Part shown: piece after piece, positions 15,039 through 25,130 of the stretch
How positions within the stretch are numbered: the first letter of the stretch is position 1
Layout of the letters: each line of letters begins with the position of its first letter
From: Eggerthellaceae bacterium
GTDB taxonomy: Bacteria; Actinomycetota; Coriobacteriia; Coriobacteriales; Eggerthellaceae
Direction of reading: 5' to 3'
DNA length: 64,000 nucleotides
Assembly: GCA_009782615.1 (NCBI GenBank)
Contig: WRIS01000002.1
Span: 1 to 64,000 of the forward strand
Program-made: the position numbers and the translations under genes
Notes under the pieces: generated by a model
What the model was told of the DNA's origin: nothing
What the model saw: the letters and a program-made list of their open reading frames with translations, nothing else
Database searches by the model: none

Positions 15039-17744
15039 TTAGTCTTTCTTGCGGCGGTAGTGGTGGTTGCTTTTGTGCTTTGTTCCCTGCCCGCTTGCGC
15101 CTTCTTTGTCTGCGACTCCTGCTTTGTTGTCCTGCGCGGCAATACTGACTGCGGCGTTTTTTGCACCCGACATGCCTGCAAACGCAGGTTGTACTCCCGA
15201 CAGGTTCGGGCGCGCAAATTCAAAACGAACGATTTCGGGCCCGTACTTCTTAGCCAGTTTCGCAAACTGCGGTTCGCGTGTTTTCCACATCGAATAAAGC
15301 GGTGCTGCGATAGCGATGGACGAATACGCACCACACACAAGCCCCACCGTCATGGCAAAGGCAAAGTCGCGCAAGGTTTCTCCGCCAAAGAGCAACATGG
15401 CAACAACGGGGATAAGCGACGAAAGCACGGTGTTAAGCGAGCGGATAAACACCTGATTGATGGAATGGTTCGCCATGCTCATAAAGGTACACTTGATGTC
15501 GGAATCCTTCATGTTGTCAGCGATGCGATGGAACACCACCACGCTGTCGTAGAGGGAATAGCCCAAGATAGTGAGCAAGGCAGCAATCGTGTTCGGGCTG
15601 ATTTCTCGCCCAAACAAGGTGTAGATGCCCATAATCAAGATGAGCACGTGGAGCACCGACACAATGGCGGTGATGCCCATTTTGTATTCAAAGCGAAACG
15701 CGATATAGATGATGATGACAATTATCGAAACCAAAAACGCGATAAGGGATGCCCGCACCACGCTTGTTCCCCAGTCGGGGCCTATCGTCGTTACTTCGAA
15801 ATTATCGGTTGAAAGACCAAACTTGTCTGCCACCTGTCGCGCACTTGCAGCAGCTGTTTCGGCGCTCATGGTAGTGGTGCGCACCAAAAAGCCGTTGTCG
15901 CCGTCGGCATAGGTTGTTTGGATAACCGCATCGGGTTCGCCCGCTTCGGCAAACGCCGCACGCATGTCGTCAAGTTGAACATTTTCGGTGCCGTGGAAGG
16001 TAACCGAAGTGCCTCCCACAAATTCAATGCCGAAGTTCATGCCCTTGATGCCCGCTATCGCAAACGAAGCCACAACGAGAACTGCGGCGATGCTTAAGAA
16101 AATTTTGCGATAGCCTAAGAAGTTAATGTCTTTTTTAATGAAGCGCCCGCGCAACTTAGGCTCTTGCGCATCCTTGCCAGGAACCGACACCGCAGCCTGT
16201 TTGGCTGTAAGAGCCGAAGTCGCCTTGACTTTGGTTTTGGCTGTTTCCTTGGTTTTGGCTGTTTCCTTTTCCCTTTCAAACGTTTCTACGGTTTCTGCGA
16301 CACCTTCGCTATCTTGCTGATATACGCCTGAAGCCACAAGGCTTTCTTTGGTGCCCCAAAAAGCGGGGTGTTTGGAAATAGAGCGCGGAGCCAACAGGCG
16401 AATGAGCGGCGCCTTGAACACCAGCATCATGAGAATGTCGCACATAATACCGAGCGCAAGCGTCATACCAAAGCCCTTAACCGAAGCGCTTGCCAAGAAA
16501 AAGAGTGCCAGCGCCGACACCATGGTTACCAGGTCGGCGTCGATTGAGGTTTGAATTGCGTGGCGCACACCCGTGATGGAAGCAGCCCGAACCGAGCGTC
16601 CCATGCGGATTTCTTCCTTGAATCGCTCAATGGTGAGAATGGAAGAGTCTGCCGCCATACCAATAGTAAGCACAATGCCCGCGATACCCGCAAGCGAAAG
16701 ACTGAAAAGCCCGAGGGCAGAAAGCGTTGCTAAAATGCCCAAATACAATACGGCGAACACCACCATGGCAGCCGCCGCAATAAAGCCCAAACCTCGATAG
16801 AAGAAGAGAAGATAGAGCATAACCAGCAAAAGACCGAGGGCAGCGGCAAGAGCGCCTGAGCGAAGCGCGCCCTGACCAAGCGTGGGGCCTACCACCTGGC
16901 TTTGCGAATATTCAAAACTAACGGGCAGAGAACCGCTTTCGAGAATGGTTTGAAGCGATTGTGCCTGCGCAAGCGTGTAGTTACCCGTAATGGAGACTTG
17001 CCCATTCGGAATAACGCCCTGTACTGCTGGTGCGCTTTGAATTTCGTTGTCAAGAACGATGACAATCTTTCCTTTTGTGGGGGCAAGTTCTCTTGTGGCA
17101 GCCGCAAAAGCTTGCGAACCTGCGTTGTTGAGAGAAAGGCTTACCGAATAGCTGGTTCCTGTTTCGTTGGCTTTCCCCACAGAAACCGTTGATATGTGCG
17201 CACCTGTAATAAGGGGCGTATAGGTTCCGTCCTCAACCGTAAGCGATGCGGTTTCTCCTGTGGGGAGTCGAGTGCCGAATTCATCGGTAACATAGCCTTG
17301 CGCGTAGATGTCGCCCGAGTCAATTTGTTGTCGAACGTCTTCGTCGGTAAAGGAATCAAGGCGGGCAAATTCGAGTTTACCCGTCTTGCCGATGGTGGCA
17401 AGCGCTTGTTCAGTGTCGGACAAGCCAGGGATTTGAACGAGAATCTGGTTGGTGCCTTGTACCTGCACAACTGTTTCTGACGCGCCGAGCGCATTCACGC
17501 GGCTTTCGATAATCGCACGGCTCTTTTCCATTTCGTCGGAAGTGACCTGAGCGCCATCGGTTCCTTTTGCCGCAAGAACGACCGAAAGCCCGCCCTGGAT
17601 ATCGAGTCCTTGATTGATTTTTTCTGTGGGCGGCACAAACATAAAGATTGAGCCAACTGCTAAAAACGCAACGAGCACCAACAGCCAAATATTGCGTCTA
17701 TCGCTCTCTAAAAGAGTTTTTTTCTTCGTTTGCTTAGCAACCAT
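15039..17744 (-). CDS. secDF: Fused protein translocase subunit SecDF
   Basis: This 901-residue fusion of SecD and SecF is a membrane partner of SecYEG that uses ion flow to pull proteins outward. The SecD half (about 1-480) has the first helix (IWLLVLVAFLAVGSIFMFV), the motif GLDIQGGLSVVLAA, a large periplasmic-type domain and IGMAADSSILTIERFKEEI. The SecF half starts near 540 (LGYRKIFLSIAAVLVVASF), has GIEFVGGTSV and ILGYSLYDSVVVFHRI. A Lys/Thr/Ala-rich linker (about 485-535) and a disordered C-terminal tail rich in Lys/His are present. Its neighbours are tRNA-queuosine genes, an order common near yajC-secDF although no yajC is seen here. Confidence 0.93.
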   Translation of the reverse strand: MVAKQTKKKTLLESDRRNIWLLVLVAFLAVGSIFMFVPPTEKINQGLDIQGGLSVVLAAKGTDGAQVTSDEMEKSRAIIESRVNALGASETVVQVQGTNQILVQIPGLSDTEQALATIGKTGKLEFARLDSFTDEDVRQQIDSGDIYAQGYVTDEFGTRLPTGETASLTVEDGTYTPLITGAHISTVSVGKANETGTSYSVSLSLNNAGSQAFAAATRELAPTKGKIVIVLDNEIQSAPAVQGVIPNGQVSITGNYTLAQAQSLQTILESGSLPVSFEYSQSQVVGPTLGQGALRSGALAAALGLLLVMLYLLFFYRGLGFIAAAAMVVFAVLYLGILATLSALGLFSLSLAGIAGIVLTIGMAADSSILTIERFKEEIRMGRSVRAASITGVRHAIQTSIDADLVTMVSALALFFLASASVKGFGMTLALGIMCDILMMLVFKAPLIRLLAPRSISKHPAFWGTKESLVASGVYQQDSEGVAETVETFEREKETAKTKETAKTKVKATSALTAKQAAVSVPGKDAQEPKLRGRFIKKDINFLGYRKIFLSIAAVLVVASFAIAGIKGMNFGIEFVGGTSVTFHGTENVQLDDMRAAFAEAGEPDAVIQTTYADGDNGFLVRTTTMSAETAAASARQVADKFGLSTDNFEVTTIGPDWGTSVVRASLIAFLVSIIVIIIYIAFRFEYKMGITAIVSVLHVLILIMGIYTLFGREISPNTIAALLTILGYSLYDSVVVFHRIADNMKDSDIKCTFMSMANHSINQVFIRSLNTVLSSLIPVVAMLLFGGETLRDFAFAMTVGLVCGAYSSIAIAAPLYSMWKTREPQFAKLAKKYGPEIVRFEFARPNLSGVQPAFAGMSGAKNAAVSIAAQDNKAGVADKEGASGQGTKHKSNHHYRRKKD

Positions 17745-17930
17745 GACGAAGCATCATCCTTTTCTCTACCTTGCCTTTTTGTCGTAGGAAGGCTTGCTTT
17801 TTACCTAACCTTCATATTGTGCCACAACTCTTCGTTTTGAACAGCCAAAAACACGATATCTTAGGGCAAGTTGGGGCTAGAATTCACAAATTAAGAGGAA
17901 AAGTCAGAGCTTATCGGGGGATGAGGCGTA

Positions 17931-18016
17931 GCGCAGTGGTGGCGAGGGCGGCGGGCGGGGTGCGGGCAGGGGTGGTGGCGGCGGGGTGGGTGGTGGCGGG
18001 GTGGGTGGCGAGGGTG
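17931..18016. repeat. G-rich low-complexity tract
   Basis: The plus strand carries many runs of two to five G (GGCGGGCGGGG, GGGTGGGTGGTGG, GGGGTGGGTGGC) with almost no C, just past the queHA stop codon. It has G-quadruplex potential on the plus strand and is a C-rich 3' untranslated region in the queHA mRNA. No ORF in it looks real. Confidence 0.6.
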
Positions 18017-18017
18017 G

Positions 18018-19889
18018 CTAGACAATAAACATGGCATCGCCAAAGGAAAGAAAGCGATAGTCGGTTTCGAGGGCATGCTGGTAGGCGTTCATGATGTTTT
18101 CCCGTGTTGAAAAGGCAGAAACTAACATCATGAGGGTCGAGCGCGGAACGTGGAAATTCGTAATGAGCGCGTCAACCACGTTGAAGGGCGAGCCTGGGAG
18201 CAGATAGAGCGCCGTTGCTTCGTGCTGACAGGCGCACAAGGTGCTCGATTGCGCATCCCACGCACTTTCTAAGCTGCGCACGCTGGTGGTTCCTACCGCA
18301 ATCACGCGGCTTCCCCGCTCGTGTGCTTCAGTAACTGCATCGACCACGCGGTCAGGCACCGTGTAAAACTCGGTATGGATGCGATGCGCCGCAGGATTTT
18401 CTTCTTCGACAATGCGGAAGGTATCAAGCCCCACCTCAAGTTCAACCGTTTCAAAGTAGGCGCCTTTTGCTTTGATGCGCTCGATGAGTTCGGGCGTGAA
18501 ATGAAGTCCTGCGGTTGGTGCTGCGGCGGATTTTTCCTGCGTGGAAAAAACGGTTTGGTACAGCTCTTCGTCGCCGTGATAGTTTTTGATGTAGGGAGGA
18601 AGCGGGGTGTGTCCGACCTGATGAAGTGCTTCATCAAGGGTTTTACAGCTTGGGGTAGAGAGTCTTACGAGACGCTCGCCCTTGTTGGTGGGGTCGGTGA
18701 GATTGGCGGGATTGGTAGGGTTGGTGAGGTTGGCAGGGTTGGCGTTTGCGTTCTTTTCACCTTCGAGCGCCTCTCGCGCCCAATCGATGATTTCAGCTTG
18801 TAAGACCACCTTTCCCTGCGCGTCGCAAAAATCAATACGCGCACCTGGTTTTAGACGCTTGCCAGGTCGAACGAGCGCTTCCCATAAGGCGGTTGTATTG
18901 GGTGAGGCATCTGGTGCAGTGGTGGGCACCGTGGCGGGCTTGGCAAAAACTTCGCGCAAGAGCAAGAGTTCGGCACTGCCTTTAGTTTTGTGCTTGGTGC
19001 CGAAAAGACGCGCAGGCATAACACGTGTTTCGTTTGCCACAAGCACATCGCCTGGTTGGATATAGTCATAGATGTCGCTGAAAATTTTATCTTCAAGCGC
19101 ACCGCTTTCGCGGTTCATGACAAGCAGTTTGCATTCATCGCGCACCCGCGCGGGTTCTTGGGCGATTTTTTCTTCGGGGAGCACATAGTCGAAGTCGCTT
19201 GTTTTGAGGAACATGGCTGTTTCCCCTGATGCAGGAGCGGGTGCTTTGCTTGCTTTGCTTGCTTTTGCGCCTGCCTTTGTGCTTGCTTCCTTGGGCGCGG
19301 GACTAGCTACCTTTGCTGCTTTGCGGGCGCGTTTGCGTTCTTCGCGCTCTTCTGCCGCTTCATCTTGTGAAAGGCGACATCCGCAGAAATTCTGTCGATA
19401 CATACCTAAGCTGCGGCTACGCCGTGTTGCTTCTTGATACAGGGGGCGAAAATCTCTGAACACCACTTCCAAACCATAGGCGCGTGCCCTGTCTTGCAGT
19501 TCTTCGGCAATTACTTCTGTGAACTGATACGGACTCACCGAAAGCGTGGTTGCGATTCCCTCAAATCCGTGTTCTTTTGCGTAGCGCGCCGCTTCTTCGA
19601 AACGCAGATGATAGCACGCACGGCAGCGCTCGCTGCGGTCGTAGTCGGGGGCTTCAACAATCGGGCTTATTGCTGCGCCCCAAAGAGCGGGGTCATACAC
19701 CCCTTCCACAACAGGAATGCCTTCTTCGTTTGCCCAAGCAAGCAGCGTATCGCGGCGCAGGGCGTATTCTTGTTCGGGGTGGATGTTTGAATTCATATAG
19801 GCAATAGTGATGTCGTGCCCCTCTTGCACAAGAAGACGCACTGGCTCAAGCGAGCACGGTCCGCAACAAGCATGAAGTAGTAATTTCAT
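18018..19889 (-). CDS. QueH-QueA fusion: epoxyqueuosine reductase plus SAM:tRNA ribosyltransferase-isomerase
   Basis: This 623-residue protein joins two steps of queuosine synthesis. Residues 1-185 are QueH (DUF208), which reduces epoxyqueuosine to queuosine, with its Fe-S and metal cysteines in HACCGPCSLEP, RCRACYHLR and NFCGCRLS. A Lys/Ala/Pro linker (about 190-225) leads to QueA (about 228-623), which transfers the ribosyl part of SAM to preQ1-tRNA: FDYVLPEEKIAQEP, ANETRVMPARL, PTAGLHFTPEL, VGLDTFRIV, VGTTSVRSLES and TNFHVPRSTLMMLV. A low-complexity Asn/Pro/Thr insert interrupts QueA. I started at MKLLLHACCGPC; the upstream ribosome site is weak. The tgt gene is nearby and divergent. Confidence 0.88.
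   Translation of the reverse strand: MKLLLHACCGPCSLEPVRLLVQEGHDITIAYMNSNIHPEQEYALRRDTLLAWANEEGIPVVEGVYDPALWGAAISPIVEAPDYDRSERCRACYHLRFEEAARYAKEHGFEGIATTLSVSPYQFTEVIAEELQDRARAYGLEVVFRDFRPLYQEATRRSRSLGMYRQNFCGCRLSQDEAAEEREERKRARKAAKVASPAPKEASTKAGAKASKASKAPAPASGETAMFLKTSDFDYVLPEEKIAQEPARVRDECKLLVMNRESGALEDKIFSDIYDYIQPGDVLVANETRVMPARLFGTKHKTKGSAELLLLREVFAKPATVPTTAPDASPNTTALWEALVRPGKRLKPGARIDFCDAQGKVVLQAEIIDWAREALEGEKNANANPANLTNPTNPANLTDPTNKGERLVRLSTPSCKTLDEALHQVGHTPLPPYIKNYHGDEELYQTVFSTQEKSAAAPTAGLHFTPELIERIKAKGAYFETVELEVGLDTFRIVEEENPAAHRIHTEFYTVPDRVVDAVTEAHERGSRVIAVGTTSVRSLESAWDAQSSTLCACQHEATALYLLPGSPFNVVDALITNFHVPRSTLMMLVSAFSTRENIMNAYQHALETDYRFLSFGDAMFIV
18682..18750. repeat. Imperfect tandem repeat inside queA
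   Basis: Units close to GGTTGGCGGGATT / GGTGAGGTTGGCAGG repeat several times, encoding PANLTNPTNPANLTDPTN on the minus strand. The repeats sit in a surface loop region of QueA and look like slippage expansion. Confidence 0.55.
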
Positions 19890-19966
19890 AGGAAACCAAA
19901 CGCCCTTTCTAAACTGCTTTATACTACCAAAGGCATAGTATTGCGTCGACACGAGAGGTGAAATAC

Positions 19967-22052
<2,086 letters not shown>

Positions 22053-22056
22053 ACAA

Positions 22057-22093
22057 TAAAAAAGGATGCGCGGTTTTCTTTGCGCATCCTTTT
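22057..22093. terminator. Terminator after tgt (bidirectional)
   Basis: AAAGGATGCGC (22061-22071) pairs with GCGCATCCTTT (22082-22092), flanked by an A tract on one side and T on the other. It can end both tgt (plus) and the wall-protein transcript (minus). Confidence 0.85.
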
Positions 22094-22138
22094 AGTGGTT
22101 AATACTTGTTGGCTCGGTGTCTTTTGTGCGAGACGCTG

Positions 22139-24394
22139 CTACCTTGTTCTTGCGTGGAGAGCACGCCCGTAAACGTTAGAGCGGCGCTGCAAAAGAGACA
22201 TTGCCATAAGCATCAGGCTCGCCATTCCCAGCAGTAAGGCCATCGTGGAGGACAAGCCCGAGTCGCCCGTTTTTGGAGTCTTGCTCGGTGCTGCAGCTTC
22301 TTCGTCGCCGTCGGCATCTGCCGCGTCGCCAGGTTCTTTGTCAGCAGGCTTGTCGCCGTCGGCAGGTTCTTCTTCGCCGTCGATAGGATCGTCTCCCTCA
22401 ACGGGGTCATCACCTTCGTCGCCAGGGTCAACAGGGTCATCACCTTCGTCTCCCTCAACAGGGTCGTCGCCTTCGTCGCCTGGGTCAACGGGGTCATCGC
22501 CCTCGTCGCCTGGGTCAACAGGGTCATCGCCCTCATCGCCTGGGTCAACAGGGTCGTCGCCTTCGTCGCCAGGGTCAACAGGGTCGTCGCCCTCGTCGCC
22601 AGGGTCAACGGGGTCATCGCCTTCGTCGCCAGGGTCAACAGGGTCGTCACCTTCGTCGCCTGGGTCAACAGGGTCATCGCCTTCGTCGCCTGGGTCAACA
22701 GGGTCGTCACCTTCGTCACCTGGGTCAACGGGGTCATCGCCCTCGTCGCCAGGGTCAACAGGGTCATCGCCCTCGTCGGGAGTATAGTAAAGCTTTAATT
22801 CTAAAGAGCCGTCCTCAGCAACGGAGCCGCTTAATATATTGTTGGGATTGTCGGCGTTAAAGGTGTAGCCAGGGAAAGTCTTGATCTCGGCTTCTGCGTT
22901 CGCGCCAACAACATCGGTTTCTTCTGTTATGGTCTCAAGGAGTTCTCCTGTTTCTTCATCGTAGTAAGCAATCGTATACGCAGCAACGTCTGCTTCTTCA
23001 GGATCAATTGCTGGAGTAAAGACCCAAGTTCCTACGAACGCTACATCATTTTCGGGCATTTCGAATTCACCGTCTTCAACAGTTGCGTCTTCAGTCTCCC
23101 AACCATTGAACACCCACGTACCTTTTACGCCGTCAGAATTGGTGACCTCGGTCGAAATAAGATCGGCTGCAACCGTCACCGTTTCACCCTCTTGGTAGCT
23201 TTCGGGTTCAGGCAGGGGGGAAGGGCTAAAGGTTGCTGGAGCGTCGCCCGTCACCTCATAAGTAACTTCATAGGAAGCCTCTTCGCTTGCCACACTTGCC
23301 TCAGCAGTGTCAAGGGCATCGTAGTCAAAATCGTTTTCTGGCGTTGTTCCGTAAGCAGCAACATGCACGATATTGTCTACAACCTTAGCAGCAACATCGT
23401 CCGCCGTAATCACGGTTGTGTAGGTGAAGACTTCCGTAGCGCCATACGCAAGAGAAAAATCCTTTGGATCAAGTCCGCCCTCATGAGACCACGTGCCTCC
23501 GTCAATTTCGTCTGTTAAGATAACTTTGCTGAAAGGGTTGTGTCCAGTGTTTTCAACAGTAATCGTCCAGGTGATGGTGTCGTCTACACGAAAGACCCCG
23601 TCTCCATCATGAGCACCTTCTTTTTCAACAGAAACATAGGCTTTGACTGGCTCCAGCGGAGGACGGTCCGTGGATCCACCCCAGCGAACAGAAAAACCAA
23701 CACCGTCGTTAGCTCCCTGAGCATGCAGACCAATGGTCTCTGGAAGACCGCCCGTATATTCATCGAGCACCCATACTGAATAGTAGGGCGCGTTGTTGGA
23801 ACCATAGTTGTCCCACGCCTTTGTGGCATCATGGGCTCCATCTATCTTTACGCTACTTAAATGTCCGTTTTTGTGGTCTGCCCAAAAAAGGAAGTAGAGG
23901 ATTTTTTCGTCTTCATCCCAATAGAGATAGTCGAGTTCAATATGATTATTTGTGCTTTCCGCGCCAACGAAATCTAGATATTCAGCGTCCTGCATCAGGT
24001 CGCCAACAATATCCCAAACATTTTCCCAGCCTCGTGATGGGCTTTCTGGGGGATCTGCAGCCTCTAGTGGCATAATCGCGATGTCAGAAGAGGAGATTCC
24101 TCCTGCAAGAAGTTCGAAAGCAACTGCGGTTTTCGCAGCAATGCCTTCCGATGCGGCAGGTGCTGCCATTTCAAACGCCGCAGGCGCTTTGGCGCTCACC
24201 GCAATGCTTGTCAAGCCATCGGGATTTTCCGAAGCAAAGGCGTTGATAAGCCCGCCTTCTGACAAACCAAACATTGAGGGTGCCGCGAAAAACACCGTCA
24301 ACAGACAGGTGAACATCGCCAACAGAATTCTTTCGCGTGCAAAGGAAAGTCGTGCAGATTTGCTATGCAAGCCCTGGGATGAAATAGTTCTCAT
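22139..24394 (-). CDS. PKTG-anchored wall protein with DUF11, SHIRT-like and acidic repeat regions
   Basis: This 751-residue surface protein has a signal peptide with hydrophobic core ILLAMFTCLLTVFFAAPSM. An N-terminal domain of unknown type (about 125-250) is followed by a DUF11-like beta domain (YVSVEKEGAHDGDGVFRVDD, TITVENTG, about 255-365), a SHIRT-like domain (YEVTYEVTGDAPATF, WVFNGWETEDATVEDGEFEM) and a MucBP-like domain (AYTIAYYDEETGELLETI). About a dozen GDDPVDPGDE repeats form a rigid acidic stalk. KTPKTG, a helix and an Arg-rich tail form the sortase signal. The ATG at 24394 is 5 bases after AAAGGTGG. Adhesion is plausible but unproven. Confidence 0.85.
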   Translation of the reverse strand: MRTISSQGLHSKSARLSFARERILLAMFTCLLTVFFAAPSMFGLSEGGLINAFASENPDGLTSIAVSAKAPAAFEMAAPAASEGIAAKTAVAFELLAGGISSSDIAIMPLEAADPPESPSRGWENVWDIVGDLMQDAEYLDFVGAESTNNHIELDYLYWDEDEKILYFLFWADHKNGHLSSVKIDGAHDATKAWDNYGSNNAPYYSVWVLDEYTGGLPETIGLHAQGANDGVGFSVRWGGSTDRPPLEPVKAYVSVEKEGAHDGDGVFRVDDTITWTITVENTGHNPFSKVILTDEIDGGTWSHEGGLDPKDFSLAYGATEVFTYTTVITADDVAAKVVDNIVHVAAYGTTPENDFDYDALDTAEASVASEEASYEVTYEVTGDAPATFSPSPLPEPESYQEGETVTVAADLISTEVTNSDGVKGTWVFNGWETEDATVEDGEFEMPENDVAFVGTWVFTPAIDPEEADVAAYTIAYYDEETGELLETITEETDVVGANAEAEIKTFPGYTFNADNPNNILSGSVAEDGSLELKLYYTPDEGDDPVDPGDEGDDPVDPGDEGDDPVDPGDEGDDPVDPGDEGDDPVDPGDEGDDPVDPGDEGDDPVDPGDEGDDPVDPGDEGDDPVDPGDEGDDPVDPGDEGDDPVEGDEGDDPVDPGDEGDDPVEGDDPIDGEEEPADGDKPADKEPGDAADADGDEEAAAPSKTPKTGDSGLSSTMALLLGMASLMLMAMSLLQRRSNVYGRALHARTR
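22405..22780. repeat. 30-bp tandem repeat encoding GDDPVDPGDE
   Basis: About a dozen 30-bp units differ mainly at third codon positions. Two units are shortened to GDDPVEGDE. The opposite frame reads as a long SPSSPGSTG ORF, which is an artefact of the repeat. Confidence 0.9.
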
Positions 24395-24600
24395 CTTTGC
24401 CACCTTTAACTTCTCGTCCTACATCGGTCTACCAAAAACCGATAATCTCTTTTGCTTTGTCGAATATGACAAAGCCCGTTACCTAAATGAGAAGATGGGA
24501 ATAGGGGCTACCTGCCTGCTTGCCCCGAGAAAATGCCGTATTTCGGGGACAGAGAAGTAAGCCCTCTTGCCATCTATACCCCGAAAACATCGAAACGACC
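24395..24600 (-). promoter_or_regulatory. Candidate bistable leader RNA of the 751-residue wall protein
   Basis: Nested stems on the minus strand are AGATGG (24575-24570) with CCATCT (24498-24493), GGGCT (24564-24560) with AGCCC (24509-24505), and CCCCGA (24548-24543) with TCGGGG (24528-24523). The same CCCCGAAA can instead pair with the upstream TTTCGGGG (24586-24579), giving two exclusive folds. Two more hairpins, GCTTTGTC/GACAAAGC and ATCGG/CCGAT, lie just before the start codon. I do not recognise the class. Confidence 0.5.
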
Positions 24601-24619
24601 TACCCCTGTCGTTTCTCAT
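24479..24619 (-). CDS. Possible leader short ORF (46 residues)
   Basis: ATG at 24619 is 7 bases after GGAG and the ORF ends at 24479. The peptide starts MRNDRGRSFRCFRGIDGKRA and is basic. It overlaps the structured leader almost entirely, so the apparent coding could be a by-product of RNA structure, or ribosome passage could control folding. It has no similarity to the other leader ORFs. Confidence 0.35.
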   Translation of the reverse strand: MRNDRGRSFRCFRGIDGKRAYFSVPEIRHFLGASRQVAPIPIFSFR

Positions 24620-25130
24620 GAATTCTCCAAATTAGAGAAATTATTACATATAAATCGCTGTATTGGCAGCACAATCGCTATTTTTTTTCGATTTTGAAAC
24701 GTGAGTGGTCACTTTTTTCACAGTACACACATAATTTCCGTCCTTGCGAAGCATAGCCTTTGTAGCCCTTGGGTCGCGCCCCTGTCTAAAAATAAACCCG
24801 CCTAAGCGTTGACGCTCGCAAAAAAATCGCCTACTATCTTTGAGGGCTGAAGGTACGCCTGCATCTGCGGCGTTTACTTCATCCAACAGCAACGTGTTTC
24901 GTTGCGCTCTTTTATTGTTCGAAAGAAAGGACGTTACTTGAAGGTTCGAAAACCGAAACCTCACAGTAATTAGTCCTTCGGCTTCCCTTGTCGGCAGTCG
25001 AAGGATGGCTGCGACACATCATCGGTATTGACATAGTTTTCCAAACGAGGCTTGTGGTGCATATACGCGCAACGCTGTCCTGTGGTTTTGGCGACTGTAA
25101 GTATCGACCGAAAACGACAAGGGGGTGCCT
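24620..25130. other. Divergent intergenic region
   Basis: Between the wall-protein leader (minus) and the Mg-related gene (plus) I see no convincing gene. A hairpin with arms TCCTTCG (24974-24980) and CGAAGGA (24999-25005) and a TTGACA at 25028-25033 lie upstream of the plus-strand gene; no good -10 box is paired with it. I looked for an M-box magnesium riboswitch and did not find its conserved core. Confidence 0.4.

Noticed and set aside
17891-18076. Pro/His-rich minus-strand ORF
   Set aside because: It is produced by the C-rich low-complexity tract after queHA; composition is not protein-like.
22405-22780. Regular 30-bp repeats as a CRISPR array
   Set aside because: Units are contiguous with no unique spacers, lie inside a coding frame, and no cas genes are nearby.
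22245-22787. Long plus-strand ORF of SPSSPGSTG repeats
   Set aside because: It is the antisense reading of the GDDPVDPGDE tandem repeat in the real wall-protein gene; no ribosome site of its own.
24700-25130. M-box magnesium riboswitch before the Mg-related gene
   Set aside because: I searched the plus strand for the conserved core and found none; only an unrelated hairpin is present.
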